This document shows positions 16,981-26,019 of a stretch of 64,000 nucleotides of DNA, piece after piece. The position numbers and the translations under genes are program-made. Source of the stretch: JADCRZ01 sp031399065 (lineage in GTDB: Bacteria; Bacteroidota; Bacteroidia; Chitinophagales; Chitinophagaceae); NCBI GenBank assembly GCA_031399065.1, contig JANNOM010000075.1:1-64000 (forward strand), given 5' to 3'. Below the pieces are notes generated by a model. That model saw only the letters and a program-made list of their open reading frames with translations. It was not told where the DNA came from and searched no databases. Within the stretch, counting starts at the first letter, position 1; every line of letters begins with the position of its first letter.

Positions 16981-17700
16981 ATGCGACGATCAACCTGGTA
17001 TGCCTGCTTTTTTCTGTTTGTTTTCAGTGGATGTGCGCGTATGAATACATTAACGTCATCCGAACGCTCCGATGGGTGGCAACTGCTTTTCGATGGCCAC
17101 TCCACGGATGGATGGCGCGGAGCCTATGCCACTGCTTTTCCGCAGCACGGGTGGGAAGTTAAAAAGGGTGTGCTGATGGGGAAACTATCGGAGGGTAAGG
17201 AGTCAGGCGATGCCGGTGATATTGTAACCCTTAAAAAGTATAAAGATTTTGACCTGGTATTCGAATGGAAGATTGGTTCCGGCGGTAATTCGGGAGTAAA
17301 GTATTTTATAGAAGAGCGAATGCCTAAACCCCAGGGTTCTCAGGCCGGTTATGAATATCAATTGATAGATGATGCGAATTATATATACAACGGTAAAAAC
17401 CTGGATCAGGCACTTAAAACAGGCTCTCTGTATGATATGGTGGCCGCCCGGAAGCCCGATACAGAAGTAAACAGGTGGCATAGATCCCACATCGTAGTAC
17501 AAGGAAACAATATTCAACACTGGCTGGACGGCGAGAAAGTAATGGAAGCCGATCGCGGCACTGATGCGTTCCGGAAAGCAGTCGAGAAAAGTAAGTTCCG
17601 CGACTATCCGGGGTTTGCTGCCATTACGGAAGGGCATATATTGTTACAGGATCATGGGCACAGCGTTGCGTTTAAAAACATTAAAATAAAGGAATTATGA
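16981..17700 (+). CDS. DUF1080 (3-keto-disaccharide hydrolase family) lipoprotein
   Basis: Domains of this family (PF06439) are jelly-roll proteins; members have been shown to act on 3-keto-glycosides or on the glycal product. A lipoprotein leader ends at VFSGC (Cys about residue 19). The domain follows with SDGWQLLFDGHSTDGWRG, KKYKDFDLVFEWKIGSGGNSGVKYFIEE and a C-terminal ILLQDHGHSVAFKNIKI, all typical. The length of 239 residues is usual. Its last four bases (ATGA) overlap the start of the Gfo/Idh/MocA gene, implying translational coupling. In this cluster it probably handles a keto-sugar made by that oxidoreductase (inference). Confidence 0.92.
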   Translation: MRRSTWYACFFLFVFSGCARMNTLTSSERSDGWQLLFDGHSTDGWRGAYATAFPQHGWEVKKGVLMGKLSEGKESGDAGDIVTLKKYKDFDLVFEWKIGSGGNSGVKYFIEERMPKPQGSQAGYEYQLIDDANYIYNGKNLDQALKTGSLYDMVAARKPDTEVNRWHRSHIVVQGNNIQHWLDGEKVMEADRGTDAFRKAVEKSKFRDYPGFAAITEGHILLQDHGHSVAFKNIKIKEL

Positions 17701-19058
17701 ACCGCCGTACATTTTTAAAAAATACGGGCATCATTACTGCATCTATGGGCATTCCCACTATTGTTCCGTCTTCGGTATTTGGAAAAAATGCTCCCGGCAA
17801 CCGGATCACTATCGGCCTTATTGGAACGGGCAGGCAGGGCTATGGCCAGAATCTGCAGGGGGCTGCTTTACAAAACCTGGGTGCCCGGATTCCCGGTATG
17901 CTCGACATACCCGATGCGCAGATATTGGCTGTATGTGACGTGGATAGCTGGCGTATGAACAAGGCAAAAGAAACCATCGAAACGCACTATGGTAAAAACA
18001 CTTCCAGCGGAAAATATAAAGGGTGTAGTACATATACCGATTTCCGTGAGCTCATCAACCGGAAAGATATAGACGCTGTTATGATTTCTACACCCGACTA
18101 CTGGCATACTACCATGGGTATTATGGCAGCGAGAGCCGGTAAACATATCAGTTGCGAAAAGCCGCTCAGTATGAGCGTTCAGCAGGGCAGAAGCCTGGTG
18201 GATGCCATAAAAAAACACCGGGTTATAAACAGGACCGACAGCGAATTCCGCTCCGTAAGGCCGCAGAATTTTGCGGTGGAGTGCGTTCGTAACGGGCGGA
18301 TCGGAGCATTGAAAAAGATAGAGATTGTATTTCCTTCAGACCCTTTGCCAGTGCCACCCCAACCCGATATGCCGGTTCCCAAAGAGCTGAACTATGATCT
18401 ATGGCTGGGTCCTGCGCAATATGCACCGTACACTGATCAGCGGGTACATACACCTTTTGACGTTTTGAAGAGACCAGGCTGGATGAGAGTCGACAACTAC
18501 GCACAGGGCATGATCGCGAACTGGGGGGCTCATTATTTCGATATGGCGCAATGGGCTAATAATTCGGAATACACCGGTCCCGTTGAAGTGTCTGGCAAGG
18601 GGGAATTTCCTCAAAGTCTCTGGAATACCATGATTAATTTCCAGGTATCTTTCCGCTATGCGAACGGTGTGGAAATCGTTTGTGAACAGTCGCCCACCAG
18701 TAAACCATCTATTAAATACATCGGTTCAGAAGGATGGATAACGGTAAGCGGCTACCCGGGTATCATTACGGCCAGCAGTCCCCTTATATCCGATGCCAGG
18801 GCTGCTACGGGAGAACTGGATTTATCCCACACCCTTTGGGATAAAGAAGATTTTATACAAGCCATTAAAGAAAACCGGCCTACGCTGGAACCCATCGAGG
18901 TAGGGCACCGTACTATTTCACTTTCACAGATAGGACTTATCGCCTGCATTACCGGCGGTAAGCTGCAGTGGAACCCGGAAAAGGAATCCTTTAATGGCAA
19001 TAATGCCGCTAACGCCTTATTAGCAGCCCCTGTTGTCCGAAAGGAATGGATCGTTTAA
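17697..19058 (+). CDS. TAT-exported Gfo/Idh/MocA family oxidoreductase
   Basis: NAD(P)-dependent sugar oxidoreductase predicted to be exported folded. The N-terminus has a twin-arginine signal (NRRTFLKNTGIITASMGIP), then the Rossmann motif ITIGLIGTGRQGYG, and the family signature AGKHISCEKPLSM at about residues 145-157, with the catalytic Lys in EKP. A C-terminal substrate domain includes NWGAHYFDMAQWA. The length of 453 residues fits the long Bacteroidota type. It overlaps the DUF1080 gene by four bases and precedes the epimerase-like gene by 19. Oxidation of a glycoside at C3 is the inferred role. Confidence 0.94.
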   Translation: MNRRTFLKNTGIITASMGIPTIVPSSVFGKNAPGNRITIGLIGTGRQGYGQNLQGAALQNLGARIPGMLDIPDAQILAVCDVDSWRMNKAKETIETHYGKNTSSGKYKGCSTYTDFRELINRKDIDAVMISTPDYWHTTMGIMAARAGKHISCEKPLSMSVQQGRSLVDAIKKHRVINRTDSEFRSVRPQNFAVECVRNGRIGALKKIEIVFPSDPLPVPPQPDMPVPKELNYDLWLGPAQYAPYTDQRVHTPFDVLKRPGWMRVDNYAQGMIANWGAHYFDMAQWANNSEYTGPVEVSGKGEFPQSLWNTMINFQVSFRYANGVEIVCEQSPTSKPSIKYIGSEGWITVSGYPGIITASSPLISDARAATGELDLSHTLWDKEDFIQAIKENRPTLEPIEVGHRTISLSQIGLIACITGGKLQWNPEKESFNGNNAANALLAAPVVRKEWIV

Positions 19059-19077
19059 CTAAATATTCTTTCAAAGA

Positions 19078-19962
19078 ATGAAAACGTTATTAACTGCATT
19101 GCTGATCGTTTTTTATACCACTTCTTCTTTTTCCCAAAAGATAACCAATGATTTTTTCCCCCTGCACAACATAATCCGGGGAGACTCCACTTATAACACA
19201 TTCGATAAACAGGTAGCTCTTATTAAAGAAGCCGGTTATGATGCCATTGAAATCAACAACGTGGAGAGTTTTGAAGGCATGAAAGCGGCACTCGATAAGT
19301 ACCGCTTCCGGGCTTCCTATTTTTATGTAAAAATAACGTTGAACGAACCTTACATGGATACCCGGGTAAAGGAATACATTCACCAGCTTAAAGGCACCCA
19401 AACAATTATAGCACCCTTTGTTCTAAGCAATGCCCGGTTTCCGGTGGGTTCGCATCTTGCCGATACGCTGGTAGTGCGGTTGGTGCGACAGGTGGCAGAC
19501 TGGGCAAAGGAGGCAGGACTACAGGTGGCCATCTATCCTCATGCAGGTTTTTATGTGGAGCGCACCGATCACGCGCTGCAACTGATAACAGATGCCCGGA
19601 AAAAGAACCTCGGCTTAACATTTAACTTATGTCACTGGCTGGCCACTACTACTGCTTCTGAAAGGAATGGATTAAAAGCACATCTTAAAGTGCTGAAGCC
19701 CCATTTGAAAATGATTACCGTATGCGGTGCAAATGATGTGATAACCACGAAGGCCAATATGTGGAACGATTATATTTTACCCCTGGGAACGGGCAGTTAT
19801 GATACCTATGGACTACTAAAATATTGCCTGAACGACCTCAAGCTGAAAGTACCCGTAGGCGTTCAGTGTTACGATATAAAGGGAGACAAATACCAGCTTG
19901 TTTATAATACTATAAGGGTTTGGAAGCAATACAGGGAACAAATGGAACAGCAAAACAGATAG
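19078..19962 (+). CDS. secreted sugar phosphate isomerase/epimerase-fold protein
   Basis: A xylose-isomerase-like TIM-barrel protein with an N-terminal signal peptide (MKTLLTALLIVFYTTSSFSQ). Visible family segments include LIKEAGYDAIEINNV, GLQVAIYPHAGFYVERTDHA (metal His), LGLTFNLCHWLATT (metal-binding His) and PVGVQCYDIKGD. Exported members in such clusters are known to act as lyases on 3-keto-glycosides rather than as classical isomerases; that specific role is inferred from context. The length of 294 residues is typical. It is the third gene of the operon, followed 31 bases later by the PhyH gene. Confidence 0.9.
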   Translation: MKTLLTALLIVFYTTSSFSQKITNDFFPLHNIIRGDSTYNTFDKQVALIKEAGYDAIEINNVESFEGMKAALDKYRFRASYFYVKITLNEPYMDTRVKEYIHQLKGTQTIIAPFVLSNARFPVGSHLADTLVVRLVRQVADWAKEAGLQVAIYPHAGFYVERTDHALQLITDARKKNLGLTFNLCHWLATTTASERNGLKAHLKVLKPHLKMITVCGANDVITTKANMWNDYILPLGTGSYDTYGLLKYCLNDLKLKVPVGVQCYDIKGDKYQLVYNTIRVWKQYREQMEQQNR

Positions 19963-19993
19963 CACGTATACTGAAACATTTAAATTAACTATA

Positions 19994-20782
19994 ATGGCAT
20001 TTACAACAGAACACCTCGATACTTATCACCGCGACGGATACGTGGTAGTACGTAATTTCTTTTCCCGGCAGGAAGTGGACCTGCTGCATAAAATTGCATT
20101 GGAAGACGATACCATGAGCAAAAACAGTTTCGACAGGGTGGATGCTTCCGGTTTAAAAACCAAACTGGCATTGTGGTACTCACTGGACGAAAGCCTGTAC
20201 AGTAAATTCGCCCGTTCTGAACGAATCGTATCGGCAGTGGAAAAAATACTGGGTGGCAGTGCCGCGCATTATCATTCGAAGCTGATGCAGAAAGAACCGA
20301 AATCCGGCGGAGCCTGGGAGTGGCACCAGGACTATGGTTACTGGTATAAAAATAACGGCTTCCTGTTCCCGGAGATGCTGAGCGTGCTTACCGCGCTTAC
20401 CGCGGCCACAAAAGAAAACGGTTGCCTGCAGATGATACGCGGCTCGCATAAAATGGGAAGGGTAGAGCATGGCTTCTCCGGTGAGCAGGTGGGAGCAGAG
20501 ATGGAAAAAGTAACCGAAGCATTAAAAGTAATGCCGCTCGATTACCTGGAAATGGAACCGGGGGATACGGCTTTCTTTCATTGTAATACGTTGCACGCTT
20601 CGGCGGCCAACCTTTCCGACAAGCCACGCTGGTCCATTATAACTGCTTACAACCTGGCGTCCAACAGGCCCTATAAGGATGTGCATGAAAGCAGTTATAC
20701 ATCCATAGAACCATACCGGGGCGATTTACTGTCCGAAACGATACACGCGATATCCGACAAGGCAGATTTCCTGGTAAAATAG
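19994..20782 (+). CDS. phytanoyl-CoA dioxygenase (PhyH) family protein
   Basis: A predicted non-haem iron(II)/2-oxoglutarate dioxygenase. The iron-binding facial triad is visible as His-x-Asp in EWHQDYGYWY (about residues 113-115) and a distal His in FFHCNTLHASAANLSDKPRWSII (about residue 200), with the 2-oxoglutarate-binding Arg in the last segment. There is no signal peptide, so it should be cytoplasmic, unlike its operon partners. The length of 262 residues is normal. The substrate is unknown; sugar-cluster members of PhyH act on varied small molecules. Its 3' end is six bases from the convergent Gfo/Idh/MocA gene. Confidence 0.92.
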   Translation: MAFTTEHLDTYHRDGYVVVRNFFSRQEVDLLHKIALEDDTMSKNSFDRVDASGLKTKLALWYSLDESLYSKFARSERIVSAVEKILGGSAAHYHSKLMQKEPKSGGAWEWHQDYGYWYKNNGFLFPEMLSVLTALTAATKENGCLQMIRGSHKMGRVEHGFSGEQVGAEMEKVTEALKVMPLDYLEMEPGDTAFFHCNTLHASAANLSDKPRWSIITAYNLASNRPYKDVHESSYTSIEPYRGDLLSETIHAISDKADFLVK

Positions 20783-20788
20783 CTGTAG

Positions 20789-21901
20789 TTATATATTCAC
20801 CTTCTTACCCGTTTTGATAGCCTGGTAGATGGCATCTATAATAACCATATCCTTTAATCCTTCTTCGCCATCAACGGGTACTACCGGTTGCTTGCCGTTT
20901 AAGATGATGCCAGCCATTTCTTCCATTTGTATGGTCTGGTGAGTTATATGAGGCTGGGTCAATTCACCTTTATGGGTTCGCCCTTTGATGGGACCGTAGC
21001 CCGTGGATGGCATCAGCTCGGCAAAGCCATTATCCCCCGATACAAAGAACCGGTCGAGATAATTCATGTTATATGTCGAAAGGCAGGAAGCCACTGCGCC
21101 GCCGGGAAATCCCAACTGGAACTGGATGGTTTCATCTACGTCCTGTTTAAACTTTTCGGGATTGGTCTTGGTTTCCTGTGCGGTTACCCACACCGGCTCT
21201 TCTCCCACCATATAACGGGCACCATTAATGGAATAAATACCGATGTCCATAAGAGCACCACCACCGGCCAGTTTTTTAGTAAGCCGCCATTGACCGGGAT
21301 TACCTATTTTAAATCCACTCAGTCCCTGGAAAAACAATATTTTCCCCAGCTCTCCTTCTTTGCGCATCCGTACGATCTCCAGCGTTTTTGGCTCGAAGTG
21401 CATCCGGTATCCGATCAGTAATTTTACATTGGCTTTCCTGCAGGCATCTATCATTTCCCTTGCATCACCGGCATTAAGTGCCATTGGTTTTTCGCATATC
21501 ACATGCTTGCCAGCCTTAGCGGTGCGGAGTGTATGATCGTGGTGAAGCCCGTTGGGAGTTATTATATATACAGCGTCTATGTCGGGATTGTCTTTTATGC
21601 TATCGAAGGTTTCGTAATTATAACAGTTTTTTGCAGGGATATCATACTTGCTTTTCCAGGCTTCTATCTTGGCAGGCGTGCCGCTGATTACGCCTACCAG
21701 CCTGGCCATCTTACATTCCTGCATGGCTTCTGCCACACGGGTTCCATAGCTACCCAGTCCCATTATAGCGACACGGAGTACGGGGCCGTCATAAGGCGCT
21801 CCGGTTAGCGGAGGATTATTCTCCGTTTCATGAAACGGAAGAAACGGGAAAGCTATAGCAGAAGCGGTTAATTTTTGTATAAAATCGCGGCGTGAATTCA
21901 T
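20789..21901 (-). CDS. exported Gfo/Idh/MocA family oxidoreductase (second copy)
   Basis: A second NAD(P)-dependent sugar oxidoreductase of the cluster. The N-terminus NSRRDFIQKLTASAIAFPFLPF is a twin-arginine-type signal, followed by the Rossmann segment LRVAIMGLGSYGTRVAEAM and AGKHVICEKPMALN, the family signature with Lys in EKP. The C-terminal domain holds GGALMDIGIYSINGARYMVGEEP, typical of the glucose-fructose oxidoreductase branch. At 370 residues it differs from the 453-residue copy at 17697 and is not a recent duplicate. It converges with the PhyH gene and may complete a two-dehydrogenase 3-keto-glycoside route. Confidence 0.94.
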   Translation of the reverse strand: MNSRRDFIQKLTASAIAFPFLPFHETENNPPLTGAPYDGPVLRVAIMGLGSYGTRVAEAMQECKMARLVGVISGTPAKIEAWKSKYDIPAKNCYNYETFDSIKDNPDIDAVYIITPNGLHHDHTLRTAKAGKHVICEKPMALNAGDAREMIDACRKANVKLLIGYRMHFEPKTLEIVRMRKEGELGKILFFQGLSGFKIGNPGQWRLTKKLAGGGALMDIGIYSINGARYMVGEEPVWVTAQETKTNPEKFKQDVDETIQFQLGFPGGAVASCLSTYNMNYLDRFFVSGDNGFAELMPSTGYGPIKGRTHKGELTQPHITHQTIQMEEMAGIILNGKQPVVPVDGEEGLKDMVIIDAIYQAIKTGKKVNI

Positions 21902-22166
21902 GATAAAGAAAATTTAGTATAAAATTCCAGGTGGGCAGATTGCAGGGCAATCAACGATTTCGTGAATTTACGGAACATATTCAAGATAGAAAAATAGTTG
22001 CCGGAAGTAAAAAGTCAATATAATTATTTGCCGTTTATGTTATTTGAGCAGGCCATTTTGTATTATTGTACAGGACTTTATTTTAATTGGAACATGGGTG
22101 ATACAATCGTTAAAGTCAGTATATAAAAGCAACATTCTTTTACTGGTGCCAAAATTCTCATCTTTT

Positions 22167-24254
22167 ATGAACACAAAAAAGGCTAAATGCCAGTCGCTTC
22201 TTTTCATCTGTTTTCTTTTTTTTCAGCAGGATGTATTTTCACAATTGATTCAATGCAGGGCCGTATTACAAAATGATACACTCACACTGGAGAATACAAA
22301 AATTAAAAGAACTTTTCTCTGGAACAACGGTGCATTGCAAAGCACCGGCATTTACAACAAAATAACCGGCAAGTTTACGACTGGTAACACCACCGCTGGT
22401 AAAGCAGATTTTTTTTTCCCGGGTATAACTGCCAAAGCAACGAATGGTACTTTCAGGACGTACAATGTAGCGGCTAACAATGCCAGCTACGAAAATGTAA
22501 ATGCTGAAGTAATGGTTACTACCGGCACCATTACTATCAAAAGAGTTTTCAGAATATATAATAATTGTCCGGCCATTGTTTGCGATTATTATGTAAAAGG
22601 AACAGCCGGCGATTGGGTAAGTTATTTCGCCGAATTAGAGACCCTTAAAAACATAGAGGATGAAAACGCTAAAAAAGCAGCGGAAGGCAAAATTTTGTTT
22701 AGCGAACGATTGCCTATAACCGGTACCCACTGGCAGGTAAAAGCGGTGGAGTTTTACGATGCGTCCGACTATAACAATAATTTGGTTCAGGAATATCCAA
22801 GGCTGATGTATGCCAGGGAAAATAAATTGCGGGGCAATTTGCTATTTGCAAGAAATCAATTGACCAATGAGGGGTTTTATGTTTTAAAGGAGGCCCCTGT
22901 TTCCAGTATCCAGTTGCAATACCAGGGGTTTGATTTTACCACCGTAAGAGATGAAATAAAAGTAGCTGGTCTGGGTATTGGCCCAAAAGATATCAGCGAA
23001 ACCGAATGGGTAAGGGGCTATAGTATAGTGGTGGGTATTGATGAAGGCGGCGGAGAAATTGGTTTACTTCAATCCTTACGGAAGTACCAGGAACAACAGC
23101 GTGTTTACAAAGAAGAAAGGGATGCCATGATTTTATCCAATACCTGGGGTGACCGTAATAGGGATAGCCGGATTAATGAAGCATTTATTTTAACAGAACT
23201 GGATGCCGCGGCTAAGTTCGGAGTTACGCATTACCAGATAGATGATGGATGGCAAACCGGGTTAAGCAGCAATTCCGCATTAGGTGGAAGCCTCGCAAAT
23301 ATCTGGAGCAATCCGCATTACTGGGATATCAATAAAAATAAATTCCCCAATGGATTAGAACCTGTTTTAGCAAAAGCAAAAAAGGCAGGTATTCGAATTA
23401 CCTTATGGTTTAATCCCAGTACCGACAGCAGTTTTAAAAATTGGGAGAAAGATGCGGATGTATTGATTGCCCAGTACAAAAAGTATGGTATCACCATGTG
23501 GAAAATTGACGGTGTGCAGATTCCTGATAAAAAGGCAGACATTAATTTCAGAAAATTTCTGGATAAAGTAACGGAAGCCACTAACTATAATGCGGTATTT
23601 AACCTGGATGTAACAGCAGGAAGACGCTTTGGTTACAACTATATGCACACGTACGGCAATTTATTTTTGGAAAACCGTTATACCGACTGGACAAATTATT
23701 ATCCGCATTTTACCCTGCGTAATCTCTGGCAATTATCAAGATACATTCCTGCACAGCGGCTGCAAATCGAGTTTTTAAATAAATGGCGGAACGCCGCAAA
23801 ATACCCAGCTGATGATATCCTGGCACCAGCCAACTATTCCTTTGATTATTTATTCGCCATAACCATGGCGGCACAACCATTATCGTGGATGGAAGCAACA
23901 GGTTTGCCACCGGAAGCATTCAGTACGGCAAAACTGATTGATAAATACAAATCCATCAGTGCCGATTTACATAAGGGCCGGATATTCCCTATAGGAGACG
24001 AGCCAACCGGATTTAGCTGGACGGGTTTTCAGAGCATGAAGGAAAAGGATGGATACTTCATTATCTTCCGGGAGAATAACGCGGAGTCAAAAAAACTACT
24101 AAATACGTGGCTTGCCGCAGGTACAAAACTACTGTTAACACCATTGACAGGAAATGCAAGGCCATATTATGCAACGGTCGATAAGGAAGGCAGGCTGCCA
24201 TTTACATTAGCTGAATCCAGGAGTTTTGTTTTGATGAAATATATTATTCAATAA
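22167..24254 (+). CDS. secreted GH36/GH27-like alpha-galactosidase-type glycosidase
   Basis: The start MNTKKAKCQSLLFICFLFF gives a signal peptide ending at VFSQ; the frame extends 41 codons upstream without a signal. An N-terminal beta-sandwich (to about residue 310) precedes a TIM barrel with THYQIDDGWQTG, RITLWFNPST, ITMWKIDGVQIP (the Lys-x-Asp nucleophile motif of clan GH-D) and LFLENRYTDWTNYYPHFTLR, where the acid/base Asp would lie. The usual Glu-x-Cys-x-Gly-Gly loop of GH36 is replaced by FNLDVTAGRRFG. The product of 695 residues is a divergent clan GH-D enzyme; the substrate is uncertain. It follows the keto-sugar cluster and precedes a DUF6807 gene. Confidence 0.8.
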   Translation: MNTKKAKCQSLLFICFLFFQQDVFSQLIQCRAVLQNDTLTLENTKIKRTFLWNNGALQSTGIYNKITGKFTTGNTTAGKADFFFPGITAKATNGTFRTYNVAANNASYENVNAEVMVTTGTITIKRVFRIYNNCPAIVCDYYVKGTAGDWVSYFAELETLKNIEDENAKKAAEGKILFSERLPITGTHWQVKAVEFYDASDYNNNLVQEYPRLMYARENKLRGNLLFARNQLTNEGFYVLKEAPVSSIQLQYQGFDFTTVRDEIKVAGLGIGPKDISETEWVRGYSIVVGIDEGGGEIGLLQSLRKYQEQQRVYKEERDAMILSNTWGDRNRDSRINEAFILTELDAAAKFGVTHYQIDDGWQTGLSSNSALGGSLANIWSNPHYWDINKNKFPNGLEPVLAKAKKAGIRITLWFNPSTDSSFKNWEKDADVLIAQYKKYGITMWKIDGVQIPDKKADINFRKFLDKVTEATNYNAVFNLDVTAGRRFGYNYMHTYGNLFLENRYTDWTNYYPHFTLRNLWQLSRYIPAQRLQIEFLNKWRNAAKYPADDILAPANYSFDYLFAITMAAQPLSWMEATGLPPEAFSTAKLIDKYKSISADLHKGRIFPIGDEPTGFSWTGFQSMKEKDGYFIIFRENNAESKKLLNTWLAAGTKLLLTPLTGNARPYYATVDKEGRLPFTLAESRSFVLMKYIIQ

Positions 24255-24418
24255 TCAATAGGTGGATAAGCTGGGCATATTGTATATAGGAACAATATTT
24301 AATAAAATATAATTTCCCGCAAAGCTGCTTTTGAGCTAAGAACACTGAATGATAAATCCAGCAGCAGGTAAAAAACGCGAGTATTTTTTCGTTATTAGAT
24401 GATGCAAAATAAAAACGT

Positions 24419-25651
24419 ATGAAACGGATGGTTTTCCTATTGTTACTTTTTGCACAACAGATTACTACTGCGCAACAGGTGTATATAACAGTGAATGCCA
24501 ACGGATTTGTAAGAAGCAAAAATATTGTAGTAGCTACCTTGCAAAAGCACCTTATAGCCAGGGCTGCTTACGAAGTAGTAAATATAACAACCAAAGCGGC
24601 TGCGCCGGTGCAGCAGATAGATAGTAACCGTATACTGTTTATTCTGCCTGATCATTTACAGCCAGGCGAAATGGCCATCTATCTGCTCACTAAACGTAAA
24701 CCAGCTAAAATTGTAAATCCTGTTACCGTAGAAACGCAACCAGGAGGGTTGTTAGTAAAAGTGAAGGGCAGGAAAGTTTTTTTCTACCATACATCAATAG
24801 TTCCACCACCCGGTAACTTGCCGGCTTACTATGCCCGCAGCGGATTTATTCATCCGCTATATAGTCCGGCAGGCAATATCGAGACAGATGATTTCCCGGT
24901 AGGCCATGCTCATCAGCACGGTATTATGATGGCATGGGTAAATACATTATTTAAGGGATTGCCTCATGATTTTTGGAACCAACAACTACAAACGGCCAAT
25001 GTAAAACATGTTAAGGTAGAAAGTGTGGAGACGGGTGCATTGATATCGGTCATTAAACTGCGGCTGCAGCAATACAGCTATAAATTTGGTGGAATAATAA
25101 ACGAGTGGTGGACTATTACTGTTTACCCGTTTAGTGATTATTTTTTGTTTGACTTACAATCAACGCAGCAAAACATCACGAACGATACGTTATACCTTAA
25201 CAAATACCATTACGGGAGTATTGCTTTCAGGGGGAGCAGGCAATGGAACGATGCAGATTCACTGCACTATAAAAGCAAATGGAATATTCTCACCGATTCG
25301 GGCAATAGCCTTTCCAGCGCAGATGGCAAACGGGCCGCCTATGTATCTGCATCCGGGTTGATTGATGGAAAAACGAGTGGAGTCACGGTATTTGGTTTCC
25401 CTGAAAACTATAATTATCCGCAACCTGTAAGGGTCCACCCAGTAATGCCTTATTGGGGGTTTGCACCTGCGGCTACTAACCGGTTTTTTATAAATCCGGG
25501 TGCGGTATATACCTCCCGGTTCCGATATTTTGTTCATAATGGCGATCCGGATACCGCGGTTTTGCAACAGCTAAACAACGATATGGTGCATCCTATGGAA
25601 GTAGCGGTTTCTTATACGATGGATAAGATTAAAACATTGTCGGCCTACTAG
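24419..25651 (+). CDS. DUF6807 (PmoA-like) secreted protein
   Basis: A signal peptide (MKRMVFLLLLFAQQITTAQQ) precedes a domain typical of DUF6807, a family often labelled methane oxygenase PmoA although it is found in sugar-degrading bacteria that do not use methane. Visible family features are SGFIHPLYSPAGNIETDDFPVGHAHQHGIMMAW, with paired His residues at about 160-165, KYHYGSIAFRGSRQW and a closing FRYFVHNG. The length of 410 residues is normal. It lies 164 bases after the GH36-like gene on the same strand. Such proteins often neighbour Gfo/Idh/MocA oxidoreductases and DUF1080 proteins, as they do here, which supports a role in carbohydrate use; the reaction is not known to me. Confidence 0.85.
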   Translation: MKRMVFLLLLFAQQITTAQQVYITVNANGFVRSKNIVVATLQKHLIARAAYEVVNITTKAAAPVQQIDSNRILFILPDHLQPGEMAIYLLTKRKPAKIVNPVTVETQPGGLLVKVKGRKVFFYHTSIVPPPGNLPAYYARSGFIHPLYSPAGNIETDDFPVGHAHQHGIMMAWVNTLFKGLPHDFWNQQLQTANVKHVKVESVETGALISVIKLRLQQYSYKFGGIINEWWTITVYPFSDYFLFDLQSTQQNITNDTLYLNKYHYGSIAFRGSRQWNDADSLHYKSKWNILTDSGNSLSSADGKRAAYVSASGLIDGKTSGVTVFGFPENYNYPQPVRVHPVMPYWGFAPAATNRFFINPGAVYTSRFRYFVHNGDPDTAVLQQLNNDMVHPMEVAVSYTMDKIKTLSAY

Positions 25652-25781
25652 ACTAAACAGTGCAACCAACAGGTAGCAATGTGCTTTTCCATGGTGTCGA
25701 TTCGTATTCAATTTACCTATTAAACAATCTACCCTTGATTGAATATTTTTTTATTGCCACATTTCCAAAAGCTTTATAAAA

Positions 25782-25799
25782 ATCCCGGTTTCCCGGGAT
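25782..25799 (+). terminator. GC-rich hairpin after DUF6807
   Basis: ATCCCGG pairs with CCGGGAT around a TTTC loop; flanking runs of A before and TCTTTTT after make it a plausible bidirectional Rho-independent terminator, 130 bases after the DUF6807 stop. Confidence 0.65.
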
Positions 25800-25851
25800 G
25801 TCTTTTTACCACTATTACGGGATTGTTTTTTAATCCGGAAAAATGAAATTT

Positions 25852-25859
25852 TACATTTG
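25852..25859 (+). promoter_or_regulatory. -7 element TACATTTG before caspase-like remnant
   Basis: Matches TAnnTTTG exactly and lies 43 bases before the ATG at 25903. No -33 TTTG is found at the normal 19-base spacing (a TTG occurs 26 bases upstream), so strength is uncertain. Confidence 0.4.
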
Positions 25860-25902
25860 CTGGCTGTATTGTAAAAGCAGGCAAGTATAAAAATTTGTCT
25901 GT

Positions 25903-25986
25903 ATGGCGCAAACAGAAGATTATTGGGCAATTCAGGCCGGTATAAACGAATACCAGGTACTTATCAGACCATTACCAGATAATTAA
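25903..25986 (+). pseudogene. 27-codon start of a caspase-like (peptidase C14) gene
   Basis: A short frame with ATG start and TAA stop encodes YWAIQAGINEYQ followed by a Pro-Leu-Pro segment. This is the first strand and loop of many bacterial caspase-fold (peptidase C14/metacaspase) proteins, which begin with a Trp-Ala-Ile/Leu-x-x-Gly-Ile-Asn-x-Tyr-Gln pattern, usually followed by Leu-Pro and then Asp-Ala. Here translation stops right after this motif and no catalytic His or Cys region follows in any frame of the next 33 bases before the next gene. A promoter-like element precedes it. I read it as the truncated beginning of a lost caspase gene; a genuine 27-residue peptide cannot be excluded. 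Confidence 0.45.
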
Positions 25987-26019
25987 TTAAGATATATTTA
26001 TAACACAAAAATTTAGCGA

